Positions 9,171 through 17,618 are shown, counted from the first letter of the stretch. The stretch: 29,421 nucleotides of DNA from Desulfocurvus sp. (GCF_023230885.1 NZ_JALNWM010000008.1:1-29421), one strand, 5' to 3'. Made by a program: numbers and translations. Notes: generated by a model from the sequence alone, not told the origin.

Positions 9171-11438
9171 TCAGCCGCACTTGGTATAGCCGCATTCGGC
9201 GCAGATGAAGCAGCCCTCCTGGAAGAGCAGGTCCTTGCCGCACTCGGGGCAGCGCGGGGCGGCCAGGTCGTTGCCCGCGCCCGCGCGCGGCTCCGGCGTG
9301 GCGCCGCCCATGTAGCGCTGCTCGAAGACCCAGGCGATGGCGTCGGGGATGGACATGATCATGCCCTTCTTGCGGAACACGGGGTGCTCGCCGCCGATGC
9401 CCTTGAGCTGGCCCACGATCTCGCGCACCGAAACCCCCGAGCGCAGCGCCAGGGACACCAGCCGCCCGATGGCCTCGGCCTTGGCGGTGATGGAGCGGCC
9501 CGACTTGCCGATGGTGGCGAAGACCTCGAAGGGCTTGCCGTCCACCTCGTTGACCGTCAGGTACATGGTGCCCAGGCCGGTCTCGATCTTCTGGGTGAAG
9601 CCGTAGATCACGTCGGGGCGGCTGCGGACCATCTTGGCGGCGGCGGCGCCCTTTTCCGCCTGGGCCGCGGCGCCCTCGCCGGTGCACAGCACCTGGGCGG
9701 CCTTGCAGCCGTCGCGATACACGGTCACGCCCTTGCACCCCGTCTCGTAGGCCATCCAATAGATGTCGAAGATGTCCTGCTGGGTGGCCGAGCCCGGGAG
9801 GTTCACGGTCTTGGACACGGCGTTGTCCGTATGGCGCTGGAAGGCGGCCTGCATCTTGAGGTGCCACTGGGGGCCGATCTCCATGGCCGTGACGAACACC
9901 CGGCGCAGGGACTCGGGCAGATGCTCGACCTGCCCGACGCGGCCCGTGCGGGCCACCTCCTCCATCAGGGTTTCGGACCAGGCCCCCGCGTCCTTCAGCG
10001 CCTGCTCGAAATAGGGGTTGGACTCCACAAGCTTTTCGCCGTCCATGACATGGCGCGAGAAGGACAGGGCGAACAGCGGCTCCACCCCCGAGGAGCAGCC
10101 CGCGATGATGGACAGGGTGCCCGTGGGCGCGATGGTCGTGGTGGTGGCGTTGCGGTAGGGGCCCAGGTTGCGCTGGCCGTAGGTGGAGGACTTCCAGGCC
10201 GGGAAGGCGCCGCGCTCCTTGGCCAGCTGCTTGGAGGCCGCCTTGGACTCGTCGTTTATGAACTTCATGAGCCGCTCGGCCAGGGTCAGGGCCTCCTGGG
10301 AATCGTAGGGCACGCCCAGGCGGAAGAGCAGGTCCGCGAAGCCCATGACCCCGAGGCCGATCTTGCGGTTGCGCTGCACCGTCTCGGTGATCAGCTCCAG
10401 GGGGTAGCGGCTGGCGTCGATGACGTTGTCCAGGAAGCGCACGGCCAGGTGCGTCACCCGGCGCAGCTCCTTCCAGTCCACGTCGTGGTCCTGGCCCTTG
10501 GCGTACATCAGGGCCAGGTTGATGGAGCCCAGGTTGCAGGCCTCGTAGGGCAAAAGCGGCTGCTCGCCGCAGGGGTTGGTGGACTCGATCTCGCCCTGGT
10601 CGGGGGTGGGGTTGTCGCGGTTGATGCGGTCCAGGAAGATGATCCCCGGGTCGCCGGACTCCCAGGCCTTTTGCACCAGCAGATTGAAGACCTCGCGGGC
10701 GGGCAGGCGCTTTTTGACCTCGCGGGTGTGCGGGGCCACCAGCTCGTACTCCTCGTCCTTCTCCACGGCCTGCATGAACCGCTCGGTCAGGGCCACGGAG
10801 AGGTTGAAGTTGTTCAGCTCGCCGTCGCGCTCCTTGGCGCGGATGAAGTCGATGATGTCGGGATGGTCCACGCGCAGGATGCCCATGTTGGCGCCGCGCC
10901 GCGTGCCGCCCTGCTTCACCTGCTCGGTGGCGGTGTTGAAGATGCGCAGGAAGGAGATGGGCCCGGAGGCCACGCCGCCCGTGGAGCCGACCCGCGCGGC
11001 GTGAGGCCGCAGCCGCGAGAAGGAGAACCCCGTGCCGCCGCCGGACTTGTGGATCATGGCGGCGTTCTTCACGGCGTCGAAGATCTCCTCCATGGAGTCG
11101 CCCACGGGCAGCACGAAGCAGGCCGCCAGCTGCCCCAGGCCCGTGCCCGCGTTCATCAGCGTGGGCGAGTTGGGCAGGAACTTGAACTCCGTCATCAGGT
11201 CGAAGAACTCGCGGGCGAGCTTTTCCACGCCGATGGTGGACTTCTCGTACTTGGCCTCCTCCTGGGCGATGGCGGCGGCCACGCGCCAGAACATGGTGGT
11301 GGCGTTCTCGGTGGGCTTTCCGTCGCCGTCCTTGCGGTAGTAGCGCTTGCGCAGCACGGTCTCGGCGTTCTTGCCGACCTTGACCTGCATGAGCGTGGGG
11401 GGCATGTCGGGATTGAACATTCCTGGCTGGTCCTTCAT
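9171..11438 (-). CDS. nrdJ: Adenosylcobalamin-dependent ribonucleoside reductase (class II)
   Basis: Makes deoxyribonucleotides from ribonucleotides using B12 and no oxygen. The product is 755 residues. The redox cysteine C107 (AACFVLP) and the active-site loop NPCGEQPLLPYEACNLGSIN (288-307) are seen, the latter with thiyl cysteine C290, E292 and partner C301. The spacing matches the known Thermotoga enzyme. The phosphate-binding TTTTIAPTGTLSIIAG segment is at 432-447. The C-terminus is a zinc-ribbon-like CPEC (730-733) plus C743, C746, C749 and C754, including the thiols that re-reduce the active site. The ATG at 11438 lacks a clear ribosome-binding site; ATG 11420 is an alternative start six residues in. 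It is monocistronic, divergent from the PfpI gene, and no cobalamin riboswitch was found upstream. Confidence 0.96.
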   Translation of the reverse strand: MKDQPGMFNPDMPPTLMQVKVGKNAETVLRKRYYRKDGDGKPTENATTMFWRVAAAIAQEEAKYEKSTIGVEKLAREFFDLMTEFKFLPNSPTLMNAGTGLGQLAACFVLPVGDSMEEIFDAVKNAAMIHKSGGGTGFSFSRLRPHAARVGSTGGVASGPISFLRIFNTATEQVKQGGTRRGANMGILRVDHPDIIDFIRAKERDGELNNFNLSVALTERFMQAVEKDEEYELVAPHTREVKKRLPAREVFNLLVQKAWESGDPGIIFLDRINRDNPTPDQGEIESTNPCGEQPLLPYEACNLGSINLALMYAKGQDHDVDWKELRRVTHLAVRFLDNVIDASRYPLELITETVQRNRKIGLGVMGFADLLFRLGVPYDSQEALTLAERLMKFINDESKAASKQLAKERGAFPAWKSSTYGQRNLGPYRNATTTTIAPTGTLSIIAGCSSGVEPLFALSFSRHVMDGEKLVESNPYFEQALKDAGAWSETLMEEVARTGRVGQVEHLPESLRRVFVTAMEIGPQWHLKMQAAFQRHTDNAVSKTVNLPGSATQQDIFDIYWMAYETGCKGVTVYRDGCKAAQVLCTGEGAAAQAEKGAAAAKMVRSRPDVIYGFTQKIETGLGTMYLTVNEVDGKPFEVFATIGKSGRSITAKAEAIGRLVSLALRSGVSVREIVGQLKGIGGEHPVFRKKGMIMSIPDAIAWVFEQRYMGGATPEPRAGAGNDLAAPRCPECGKDLLFQEGCFICAECGYTKCG

Positions 11439-11447
11439 CTGTAAGGT

Positions 11448-11453
11448 GTTATA
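11448..11453 (-). promoter_or_regulatory. Possible -10 box of nrdJ
   Basis: TATAAC on the minus strand lies only 9 bases before the proposed ATG at 11438. No good -35 is visible 16-18 bases upstream. If used, the mRNA would be nearly leaderless, or translation would begin at the second ATG (11420), which is preceded by AAGGA 12 bases upstream. Confidence 0.3.
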
Positions 11454-11637
11454 TCGGCTTGAAAAAAGGCTGCCCGCCAGGTCGCGGGCGCCGGGGCATG
11501 CTCTGGAAAAAGACTACCGTACCCGGCGCCTGAAATCCAGCGCCAACGCGCCCCGGCCGGCCAAAGGGCACGGAAGTCCGGGCGGGGCAAGGCGAAAAAA
11601 GTTGCACCCGCCCCCCCGGCGCCCCCCCGGGCGGGGG

Positions 11638-11666
11638 TGGGCAGGGGCGGGCCGCGCGTGTATGAT
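11638..11666 (+). promoter_or_regulatory. Possible promoter of the PfpI-like gene
   Basis: TATGAT (11661-11666) is a good -10. The best -35 at 17-base spacing is TGGGCA (11638-11643), a 4 of 6 match. The leader to the ATG at 11707 would be about 35 bases and contains AAGGAGA. Confidence 0.4.
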
Positions 11667-11706
11667 CGCAGCCGGACCGGTTCCCCAAAAAACAAGGAGA
11701 CACGTC

Positions 11707-12294
11707 ATGGCTGTGAAGAGAATCCTCATGCTCGTCGGTGACTTCGTGGAGGACTACGAGGTCATGGTCCCCTTCCAGATGCTGACCATGGTCGGCCACG
11801 AGGTGCACGCCGTCTGCCCGGGCAAGAAGGCCGGGGAGCAGGTGGCCACGGCGATCCACGATTTCGAGGGCCACCAGACCTACACGGAGAAGCCCGGGCA
11901 CAACTTCACCCTGAACGCGGACTTCGACGCCGTGGACCCGGCGGCCTACGACGCGCTGGTGATCCCGGGCGGGCGCGCGCCGGAGTACATCCGCCTGGAC
12001 GCCAGGGTCATCGCCATCGTGCGGGCCATGGCCGGGGCGGGCAAACCCGTGGCGGCCGTCTGCCACGGCCAGCAGGTCCTGGTCGCCGCCGACGTGCTGG
12101 GCGGCAAGGCCTGCACGGCCTACCCGGCGGTGCGCCCCGACGTGGAACGCGCGGGCGGCACCTGGGTGGAGCCCAACGCCACGGCCTCCAACGCCGTTGT
12201 GGACGGCGTGCTGGTCACCGGCCCGGCCTGGCCCGCGCACCCCGAGTGGATGCGCGCGTTCCTCAAGGTCCTTGGCTCGACCATCGAGCCGTAG
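11707..12294 (+). CDS. DJ-1/PfpI-family protein
   Basis: A 195-residue single-domain member of the DJ-1/PfpI superfamily. It has the nucleophile-elbow cysteine in AAVCHGQQ (C119, H120) and the conserved glutamate in GDFVEDYE (E15). Relatives have been described as intracellular proteases, chaperones or glyoxalase/deglycase enzymes that repair carbonyl damage, and the sequence alone does not choose among these. The ATG at 11707 follows AAGGAGA at good spacing. It is a lone gene: nrdJ is divergent on one side, and an ABC permease converges on the other across a hairpin terminator. It has no signal peptide, so it should be cytoplasmic. A stress role is plausible but not shown. Confidence 0.9.
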   Translation: MAVKRILMLVGDFVEDYEVMVPFQMLTMVGHEVHAVCPGKKAGEQVATAIHDFEGHQTYTEKPGHNFTLNADFDAVDPAAYDALVIPGGRAPEYIRLDARVIAIVRAMAGAGKPVAAVCHGQQVLVAADVLGGKACTAYPAVRPDVERAGGTWVEPNATASNAVVDGVLVTGPAWPAHPEWMRAFLKVLGSTIEP

Positions 12295-12321
12295 GCCGCG
12301 CCCGCGGCGCACACAAAAACA

Positions 12322-12354
12322 CGGCGGCCCGGGGAGCGAATCCCCGGGCCGCCG
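12322..12354. terminator. Perfect 14-bp hairpin terminator, strongest for the minus strand
   Basis: The arms 12322-12335 and 12341-12354 pair perfectly (14 bp, 5-base loop). On the minus strand the stem is followed by TGTTTTTGTG, a real U-tract that would end the ABC importer operon. On the plus strand only CGCGTTTG follows, so it ends the PfpI transcript less cleanly. Confidence 0.85.
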
Positions 12355-12373
12355 CGCGTTTGCGGGGCCGCGG

Positions 12374-13186
12374 CTACTTGATGCCCGCGCGCATGAAGCT
12401 CTGCACGAACTGGCGCTGGAAGAGCAGGAAGGCCAGCAGCAGCGGAGCCACGGCGATGAGCGTGCCCGCCGAGATGATCGGGAAGTGGACCCCGGACTCC
12501 GGGGCCCCGAAGATGGCCAGGCCCACGGTGAGCGGGCGGGTGGTCACGGAGTTGGTGATGACGATGGGCCACAGGAAGTTGTTCCAGTGGTAGGACACGG
12601 ACACCAGCCCGTAGGCCAGGTAGGTGGGCCGGCCCAGGGGGATGTAGACCTTGGTCAGCACCTGCAGGCGGCTTGCGCCCTCCACCAGGGCGGCCTCCTC
12701 CAGCTCCACGGGCACCTGCTTGAAGGTCTGGCGCAGCAGGAAGATGCCGAAGGCCGAGGCCACATAGGGCAGGGAGATGCCCGCGATGGTGTCCACCAGC
12801 CCCAGGGCGCTCATGATCTGGTAGTTCTCCACGATGAGCTGGTCGGGCATGATCATGAGCTGCACCAGGACGAGCATGAAGGCCACGTCGCGCCCCGGGA
12901 AGCGGAAGCGCGCGAACGCGTAGGCCGCCAGGGTACACAGCACGAACTGCCCGGCCAGGGTGCACAGGGTGTAGGCCAGGGTGTTCAGGTAGTAGCGCGC
13001 AAAGGGCGCCGTGGCCCAGGCCTGGGCGAAGTTGTCCAGGGTCAGGGGCGCGGTGGGGTCCAGGCGCGTCAGGTATTCCTGGCCGTGGAACGCGGCCCAC
13101 AGGGCGAACAGCAGCGGCCCGGCCCACAGCAGGGCCAGGGTCCAGCAGGCCAGGGTTTCGAGAATGCGGGTGATGCGGTCGTTCAT
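12374..13186 (-). CDS. Carbohydrate ABC transporter permease (MalG/UgpE type)
   Basis: Inner-membrane permease of a CUT1-family importer. The 270-residue product has about six membrane segments. The cytoplasmic EAA loop that docks the ATPase is at about 162-186 (EEAALVEGASRLQVLTKV, then YIPLGRP). The C-terminal SFMRAGIK ending is typical of MalG/UgpE proteins. It is the last gene of the five-gene operon, beginning 6 bases after the partner permease. A U-tract hairpin terminator follows its stop. The substrate is set by the binding protein and is not readable here. Confidence 0.93.
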   Translation of the reverse strand: MNDRITRILETLACWTLALLWAGPLLFALWAAFHGQEYLTRLDPTAPLTLDNFAQAWATAPFARYYLNTLAYTLCTLAGQFVLCTLAAYAFARFRFPGRDVAFMLVLVQLMIMPDQLIVENYQIMSALGLVDTIAGISLPYVASAFGIFLLRQTFKQVPVELEEAALVEGASRLQVLTKVYIPLGRPTYLAYGLVSVSYHWNNFLWPIVITNSVTTRPLTVGLAIFGAPESGVHFPIISAGTLIAVAPLLLAFLLFQRQFVQSFMRAGIK

Positions 13187-13192
13187 GGTCGC

Positions 13193-14077
13193 CTACCTGT
13201 AGTGCGCCCGGCGTTCGAGATACAGGAACTGGACCAGGGCCGTCAGGGCCAAAAGCCCGAGCAGGACCACGGTCAACGTGCTGGCGTAGGCCGTGTCCCA
13301 GTAGGCGAAGGCCGTTTCATAGATGTAGTAGAGCAAAAGCGACGAGGCGTTGTCCGGCCCGCCCTTGGTCATGATGAACAAGTGGTCCACCAGCTTGAAG
13401 CAGTTGATGGTCGCGTTGAGCAGCACGAAGATGGTCGTGGGCATGAGCAGGGGCCAGGTGATGCGCCGGAAGCAGTACCAGCGACCCGCGCCCTCGATGC
13501 GCGCGGCCTCGGTGAGGTCCGGCGGGACGCCCTGAAGCGCGGCGAGGTAGAAGATCATGAAGAACCCGGCCTCCTTCCACACGGCCATCACCGCCAGGCA
13601 CCACAACACCGTGGAGGGGTCGCCCAGCCAGTTCACCCCGTGGATGCCGAACGGGGCGAGCATCTTTTCCAGGATGCCGACCTGCGGGGTGTAGAAGAAC
13701 AGCCAGATGTTGGCCACCGCCACCATAGGCAGCACGGTGGGCGTGAAGAAGCTCGTGCGCGCCAGGGCGCGCCCGGGCAGGGTGCCGTTGACCCACACGG
13801 CCATGAGCAGCGCGAGGCCCACGCTGGCGGGGATGGTGCCCAGGGCGAACAGGAAGTTGTTGACCAGCACGCGCAGGAATATCTCGTCGTGCAGCAGGGC
13901 CTGGTAGTTCTCCAGGCCGATGAAGCGGGCCGGGATCCTGCCGCGCGGGGTGGTGAAGAAGCTGTTGTAGAGCGTGCGCACGATGGGATAGTGCGTGAAC
14001 GCGATGAGCAGCACCGCCGAGGGCAGCAGCAGCAGCCAGCCGTAAAGCCATTGCGGGGTCCTGGATATCCGGGTCAT
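13193..14077 (-). CDS. Carbohydrate ABC transporter permease (MalF/UgpA type)
   Basis: First permease of the CUT1 importer, forming the channel with the MalG-type partner. It has 294 residues, about six membrane segments, and an EAA loop at about 189-212 (LTEAARIEGAGRWYCFRRIT, then WPLLMP). The start at 14077 was chosen because MTRISRTPQWLYGWLLLLPS resembles family N-termini; the frame stays open far upstream through the binding-protein gene, but that is a shadow. The ribosome-binding site is weak. A 10-bp hairpin separates it from the binding-protein gene, which may keep permease output below that of the binding protein. Confidence 0.92.
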   Translation of the reverse strand: MTRISRTPQWLYGWLLLLPSAVLLIAFTHYPIVRTLYNSFFTTPRGRIPARFIGLENYQALLHDEIFLRVLVNNFLFALGTIPASVGLALLMAVWVNGTLPGRALARTSFFTPTVLPMVAVANIWLFFYTPQVGILEKMLAPFGIHGVNWLGDPSTVLWCLAVMAVWKEAGFFMIFYLAALQGVPPDLTEAARIEGAGRWYCFRRITWPLLMPTTIFVLLNATINCFKLVDHLFIMTKGGPDNASSLLLYYIYETAFAYWDTAYASTLTVVLLGLLALTALVQFLYLERRAHYR

Positions 14078-14089
14078 GGCGCTCGAAGG

Positions 14090-14113
14090 GCGGGGCGGAT
14101 GGCTCCGCCCCGC
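14090..14113 (-). other. Intercistronic hairpin between binding protein and permease
   Basis: The arms 14090-14099 and 14104-14113 pair perfectly (10 bp, 4-base loop) just past the binding-protein stop. No T-run follows, so it is not a standard terminator. Position and form resemble the mRNA-stabilising or attenuating hairpins between malE and malF in other importers. Confidence 0.5.
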
Positions 14114-14127
14114 TCCGGTTTGTCCGT

Positions 14128-15426
14128 TTAGCGGTAGGCCTTGAGCACGCGCTCGGCGCCCTTCTGGGCTTCGGCCAGGGCCTGGGCGGGCTCCTTCTGG
14201 CCGGTGAGCACGGCCTGGAGGGCGTCGTCCAGGAACTTCTTCACCCGCGCGGTCTCGTGGGTGGAGAACTCGGCGGTGGCGAACTGGAACTGGTCGCGGG
14301 CCACGGCGGCCGGGGGGAACTCCTGCACATACTGGCGCAGGGTCTGGGTCTCGTAGGCGTCGGGGCGGGTGGCCACATAGCCGGTCTGCATGGACCACGC
14401 GGCGGTGCGCTCGGGGGCGGTCATCCACTTGATGAAGGTCAGGGCCGCCTGACGCTCCTCGGGGGTCGCCTGCTTGAACACATAGAAGTTGCCGCCGCCG
14501 GTGGGGCTGCCGCGGCGCTTGGCGGCGGGCAGCATGGCCACGCCGAATTCGAAGGAGGCGCCGTTGCGCACCGGGGTCAGGTTGCCGGTGGTGTGCCACA
14601 TCATGGCCGTGGCGCCCTCCAGGAATTTCTGGCGCAGGGTGCCCCAGTCGATGGTGCCCTCGGCCATGACCTGGTGCTTGGCGCCCAGGTCGCGCCAGAA
14701 TTGCAGGGCCTCCACGCAGGCCGGGGCGTCGAACATGGTCGCGTCGCCCTTGTCGTTCATCAGCTCCTGGCCGTTCTGCATGGCCAGGGCGCCGAACATC
14801 CAATAGGGGTAGCCGGTGGAGGGGATGCTCACGCCCCAGCGCTCCACCTTGCCCGATGCGTCACGCTTGGTCAGCTTCTTGCCCATCTCGACCATCTCGT
14901 CCCAGGTGGCCGGGGGGGTCTCGGGGTCCAGGCCCACCTCGCGGAAGGCGTCCTTGTTGTAGTACATGACGATGGTCGAGCGCTGGAAGGGGATGCCGTA
15001 GGTCTTGCCGTCGACCATGCCGTTTTGCATCAGCGCCGGGTAGAAGGACTGCATCCACTGGCGGTCGGCGTCGCTGGCGACCAGCTCGTCGAAGGGCACC
15101 ACCACGTCCTCGTCCATGAGGTCGAACACGTCGATGGAGAACAGCACGGAGAGCTGCACGGGCTCGCCCGCCTTGAGGGCGGCCAGGGCCTTGACGCGCG
15201 TGTCGTCGTAGTTGCCCGCGTACACGGCCTTGACCTTGATGCCCGGGTTCTCGGCCTGGAACTGGCCGATCATGCCGTCGATGATGCCCGTGATGGGCCC
15301 GCCCACGGACACGGGGTAGTACATGGTCAGCTCGATGTCCTTGGCCCGGGACAGGCCGGGCAGGCACAGGGCCACGGCCAGGACCAGGACCCCGGCCAGG
15401 GCCGCCTTGCGGAATACGGATTTCAT
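14128..15426 (-). CDS. ABC transporter solute-binding protein (family 1, UgpB-like)
   Basis: Periplasmic binding protein of the importer. The product is 432 residues, with a Sec signal peptide ending near SRA|KDIELTMYY (about 28 residues) and no convincing lipobox. Features of family 1 proteins include the FQAENPGIKVKAVYAG segment, the PFQRSTIVMYYNKDAF hinge region and the MMWHTTGNL and PTGGGNFYVF stretches, most like UgpB glycerol-phosphate or sugar binders. The ATG at 15426 follows AAGGAGCG, the best ribosome-binding site in the operon, consistent with high output. Hairpins flank the gene on both sides (15484-15503 and 14090-14113). Whether the ligand is a sugar, a polyol or a glycerophosphodiester is not decidable here. 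Confidence 0.93.
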   Translation of the reverse strand: MKSVFRKAALAGVLVLAVALCLPGLSRAKDIELTMYYPVSVGGPITGIIDGMIGQFQAENPGIKVKAVYAGNYDDTRVKALAALKAGEPVQLSVLFSIDVFDLMDEDVVVPFDELVASDADRQWMQSFYPALMQNGMVDGKTYGIPFQRSTIVMYYNKDAFREVGLDPETPPATWDEMVEMGKKLTKRDASGKVERWGVSIPSTGYPYWMFGALAMQNGQELMNDKGDATMFDAPACVEALQFWRDLGAKHQVMAEGTIDWGTLRQKFLEGATAMMWHTTGNLTPVRNGASFEFGVAMLPAAKRRGSPTGGGNFYVFKQATPEERQAALTFIKWMTAPERTAAWSMQTGYVATRPDAYETQTLRQYVQEFPPAAVARDQFQFATAEFSTHETARVKKFLDDALQAVLTGQKEPAQALAEAQKGAERVLKAYR

Positions 15427-15483
15427 GGTAGCGCTCCTTGCGTCTTGCGATGTGCTCGCGGTGTGGAGAGACCCTTGGCGTAT

Positions 15484-15503
15484 CCGGCGGTGCCGTCCGC
15501 CGG
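15484..15503 (-). other. Small hairpin in the leader of the binding-protein gene
   Basis: ccggcgg (15484-15490) and ccgccgg (15497-15503) form a 7-bp stem with a 6-base loop. It lies in the 106-base gap between the ATPase stop and the binding-protein start. It might be a processing or stabilising structure. No separate promoter is obvious. Confidence 0.35.
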
Positions 15504-15532
15504 GCGCGTTTTTTCCTCTGCCGCTTGCGGGC

Positions 15533-16624
15533 TCAGGCCCCGCAAAGGATATCGTCGCGCCGCCTGCCGCTGGCGGCGTCGAAAAAGTGCAGCGCCTGCG
15601 GCGGCAGCACAAGCCGCACCCCGTCGCCCCCGGCCACCTCGCGCTTGCCCGGCAGGCGGACCAGCACCTCGCCCCCGGCCAGGGCGCAGCGCGCCAGCAG
15701 GTCGGCGCCCAGGAACTCCGTGTCCAGCACCCGCGCGGGCAGGCCGCCCGGGGCCAGGACGATGTCCTCGGGGCGCACGCCCAAAAGCACGCCCTTGCCC
15801 GGCACGCCGGGCAGCACCACCGCCCCGCCCGGCTCCAGGGCCGCGCCGCCCTCGGCCTCGTGCAGCGGCACGAGGTTCATGGGCGGGGTGCCGATGAAGC
15901 GCGCGGCGAACACCGTCTGCGGCCGGGAATACAGCTCCGCCGGGGTGGCGTGCTGCACCAGCCGCCCGCCGTCCAGCAGGGCCACCCGGTCGGCCATGGT
16001 CATGGCCTCCACCTGGTCGTGGGTCACATAGATCATGGTGATGCCCAGGGTGCGTTGCAGGGCGTGGATCTCGCGGCGCATGGAGTTGCGCAGCTTGGCG
16101 TCGAGGTTGGAGAGCGGCTCGTCCATGAGGCACACGGGCTTCTTGGAGACGATGGCCCGGCCCAGGGCCACGCGCTGCTGCTGGCCGCCCGACAGTTCCG
16201 AGGGCTTGCGGTCCAGAAGCTCGCCCAGGCCCAGCAGGCGCGAGGCGATCTCCAGGCGCTCGGCCACCTCCTGGGCGCCGCGCTTGCGCAGGCGCAGGCC
16301 GAAGACGATGTTCTCGCGCACCGACAGGTGCGGGAACAGGGCATAGGACTGGAAGACCATGGACAGGCGCCGGTCGGCGGGCGGCAGGGCCGTGATGTCC
16401 GCGCCGCCCATGAGCATGCTGCCCGAGGTCACGGATTCCAGCCCGGCGACCAGCCGCAGCAGGGTCGACTTGCCGCAGCCCGACGGCCCGAGGATGACCA
16501 GGAACTCGCCCGGGGCGATGTCCAGGGACACGTCGTTCACGGCGGTGAAGGCGCCGAAGATCTTGGTCACGGAGCGCAGGCTGATGCCCACGCCCCGGCA
16601 TTCGGAGGCACTCGGTTCGCTCAT
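15533..16624 (-). CDS. ABC transporter ATP-binding protein (MalK/UgpC type)
   Basis: Cytoplasmic ATPase that powers the CUT1 importer. The product is 363 residues. It has Walker A GPSGCGKST (46-54), Q-loop Q92 in VFQSYALFPH, signature LSGGQ (144-148), Walker B CLMDEP (165-170), D-loop SNLDAKL and switch histidine H202. A C-terminal TOBE-type regulatory domain (about 240-363) is typical of MalK/UgpC. The ATG at 16624 overlaps the regulator's stop (ATGA), so the two are translationally coupled. This is an unusual place for the ATPase, since the binding protein more often comes first. The frame is open far upstream, but only this start gives a family-like N-terminus. Confidence 0.95.
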   Translation of the reverse strand: MSEPSASECRGVGISLRSVTKIFGAFTAVNDVSLDIAPGEFLVILGPSGCGKSTLLRLVAGLESVTSGSMLMGGADITALPPADRRLSMVFQSYALFPHLSVRENIVFGLRLRKRGAQEVAERLEIASRLLGLGELLDRKPSELSGGQQQRVALGRAIVSKKPVCLMDEPLSNLDAKLRNSMRREIHALQRTLGITMIYVTHDQVEAMTMADRVALLDGGRLVQHATPAELYSRPQTVFAARFIGTPPMNLVPLHEAEGGAALEPGGAVVLPGVPGKGVLLGVRPEDIVLAPGGLPARVLDTEFLGADLLARCALAGGEVLVRLPGKREVAGGDGVRLVLPPQALHFFDAASGRRRDDILCGA

Positions 16625-17592
16625 GGGGTATGTTCCTCGATGGTTCCTTGCTCCAGCAGGGCGGCGGCGGTCTGCTCGTCGGTGGCCAGCACGGTCAGGT
16701 ACCGGCCAAGGAGCACGGCGCGCAGGATGGCCGTCTTCTGCATGCCGCCCGAGGCGGCAATGGTGATGGGGATGGCCCGCAGGCGGTCCAGGGACGGGCC
16801 GGTGAAGCAGCGGTTCAGGGGGTGGTCCACCGGGTTGCCCGCCGCGTCCAGGAAATGGCCGAACAGCTCGCCCACGGCGCCCGCCTCCAGCAGGGAGTGC
16901 CACTGCTCGTGGCTCAGGGCGCCCAGGGCGACGTTGGTCGAACGCGCGGTGAGGTCGCCCACGCCCACCAGGGCCATGTCCACCTCGGCGGCACGCTCGT
17001 AGACGCGGGTGAACATGGGCTGGCCCACCAGGGTGGCGCGGGTGGCCGGGGAGTCGGCGTACATGGGCGCGGCGATGTAGTAGCAGTGCGCCGCGCCGAG
17101 CCTGCGCGCATAGCGCGAGGCGATGTCGTAGGGGTTGGTGGTGTTGCTGTGGGGCAGCCCGCCGAAAAGCGAGACCACGGTGATGTCGCCCTGGGGGCGG
17201 CGCGAGAGCGCGCCCACGCTGGCGCCCAGGGTCTTGCCCCAGCCAAGGCCCAGGGACTGGCCGTCGCGCAGGCGCTCGCCCACCCAGGCCGCGGCGGCCT
17301 CGCCCACGGCCTCGTAGAGCTGGCGCTCGCGGGCCGGGGTGGGCACCACCATGGCCCGGGCCAGGCCGAAAGACTCCTGCAACCGCCACTCCAGCTCCAC
17401 GCACGAGGCCAGCCGGGAGTTGACCGAGATCTGCACGAGCCCCGTCTCGCGGGCCTCCTGGAGCAGGCGGTTGACCCGGGCCCGGGTCAGCCCGTAGCGC
17501 TCGGCGATGCCCGCCTGGGTCTGGCCCTCCTTGTAGTAGGCCCAGGCGATGCGCGCCTGCAGCTCGTCCAGCCTGTCCATCTCCCCGCCCAT
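16621..17592 (-). CDS. SorC/DeoR-type sugar-binding transcriptional regulator
   Basis: A 323-residue regulator with an N-terminal helix-turn-helix (about 24-46, QTQAGIAERYGLTRARVNRL). A SorC-type sugar-binding domain (about 62-320) follows, related to phosphosugar isomerase folds, with segments such as SLGLGWGKTLGASV, ADSPATRATLV and IAASGGMQKTAILRAVLLGR. Family members sense phosphorylated sugars. The ATG at 17592 is preceded by GAGGGGGGCC. An ATG four codons later has its G-run too close, and the frame upstream to 17658 looks non-coding. It is the first gene of the importer operon and shares ATGA with the ATPase start, so regulator and transporter are made together. A palindrome at 17605-17618 is a candidate autoregulatory operator. 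Confidence 0.92.
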   Translation of the reverse strand: MGGEMDRLDELQARIAWAYYKEGQTQAGIAERYGLTRARVNRLLQEARETGLVQISVNSRLASCVELEWRLQESFGLARAMVVPTPARERQLYEAVGEAAAAWVGERLRDGQSLGLGWGKTLGASVGALSRRPQGDITVVSLFGGLPHSNTTNPYDIASRYARRLGAAHCYYIAAPMYADSPATRATLVGQPMFTRVYERAAEVDMALVGVGDLTARSTNVALGALSHEQWHSLLEAGAVGELFGHFLDAAGNPVDHPLNRCFTGPSLDRLRAIPITIAASGGMQKTAILRAVLLGRYLTVLATDEQTAAALLEQGTIEEHTP

Positions 17593-17604
17593 GGCCCCCC
17601 TCGC

Positions 17605-17618
17605 GTGACTTCTGTCAC
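17605..17618 (-). promoter_or_regulatory. Candidate operator upstream of the SorC-type regulator
   Basis: gtgac-ttct-gtcac is a perfect 5-bp inverted repeat lying 12-26 bases before the regulator's ATG. It lies downstream of a -10-like TATACA (minus strand, 17638-17633), whose -35 is weak. A bound regulator here would block transcription of its own operon. The link is positional only. Confidence 0.4.

Noticed and set aside
11446..11461. Possible NrdR box before nrdJ
   Set aside because: Only the ATATA core matches; the outer halves are not palindromic, and no second box at the usual spacing was found.
11439..11706. Cobalamin riboswitch upstream of nrdJ
   Set aside because: No B12 box (GCCACTG-like) and no matching fold were seen on the minus strand of this 268-base region.
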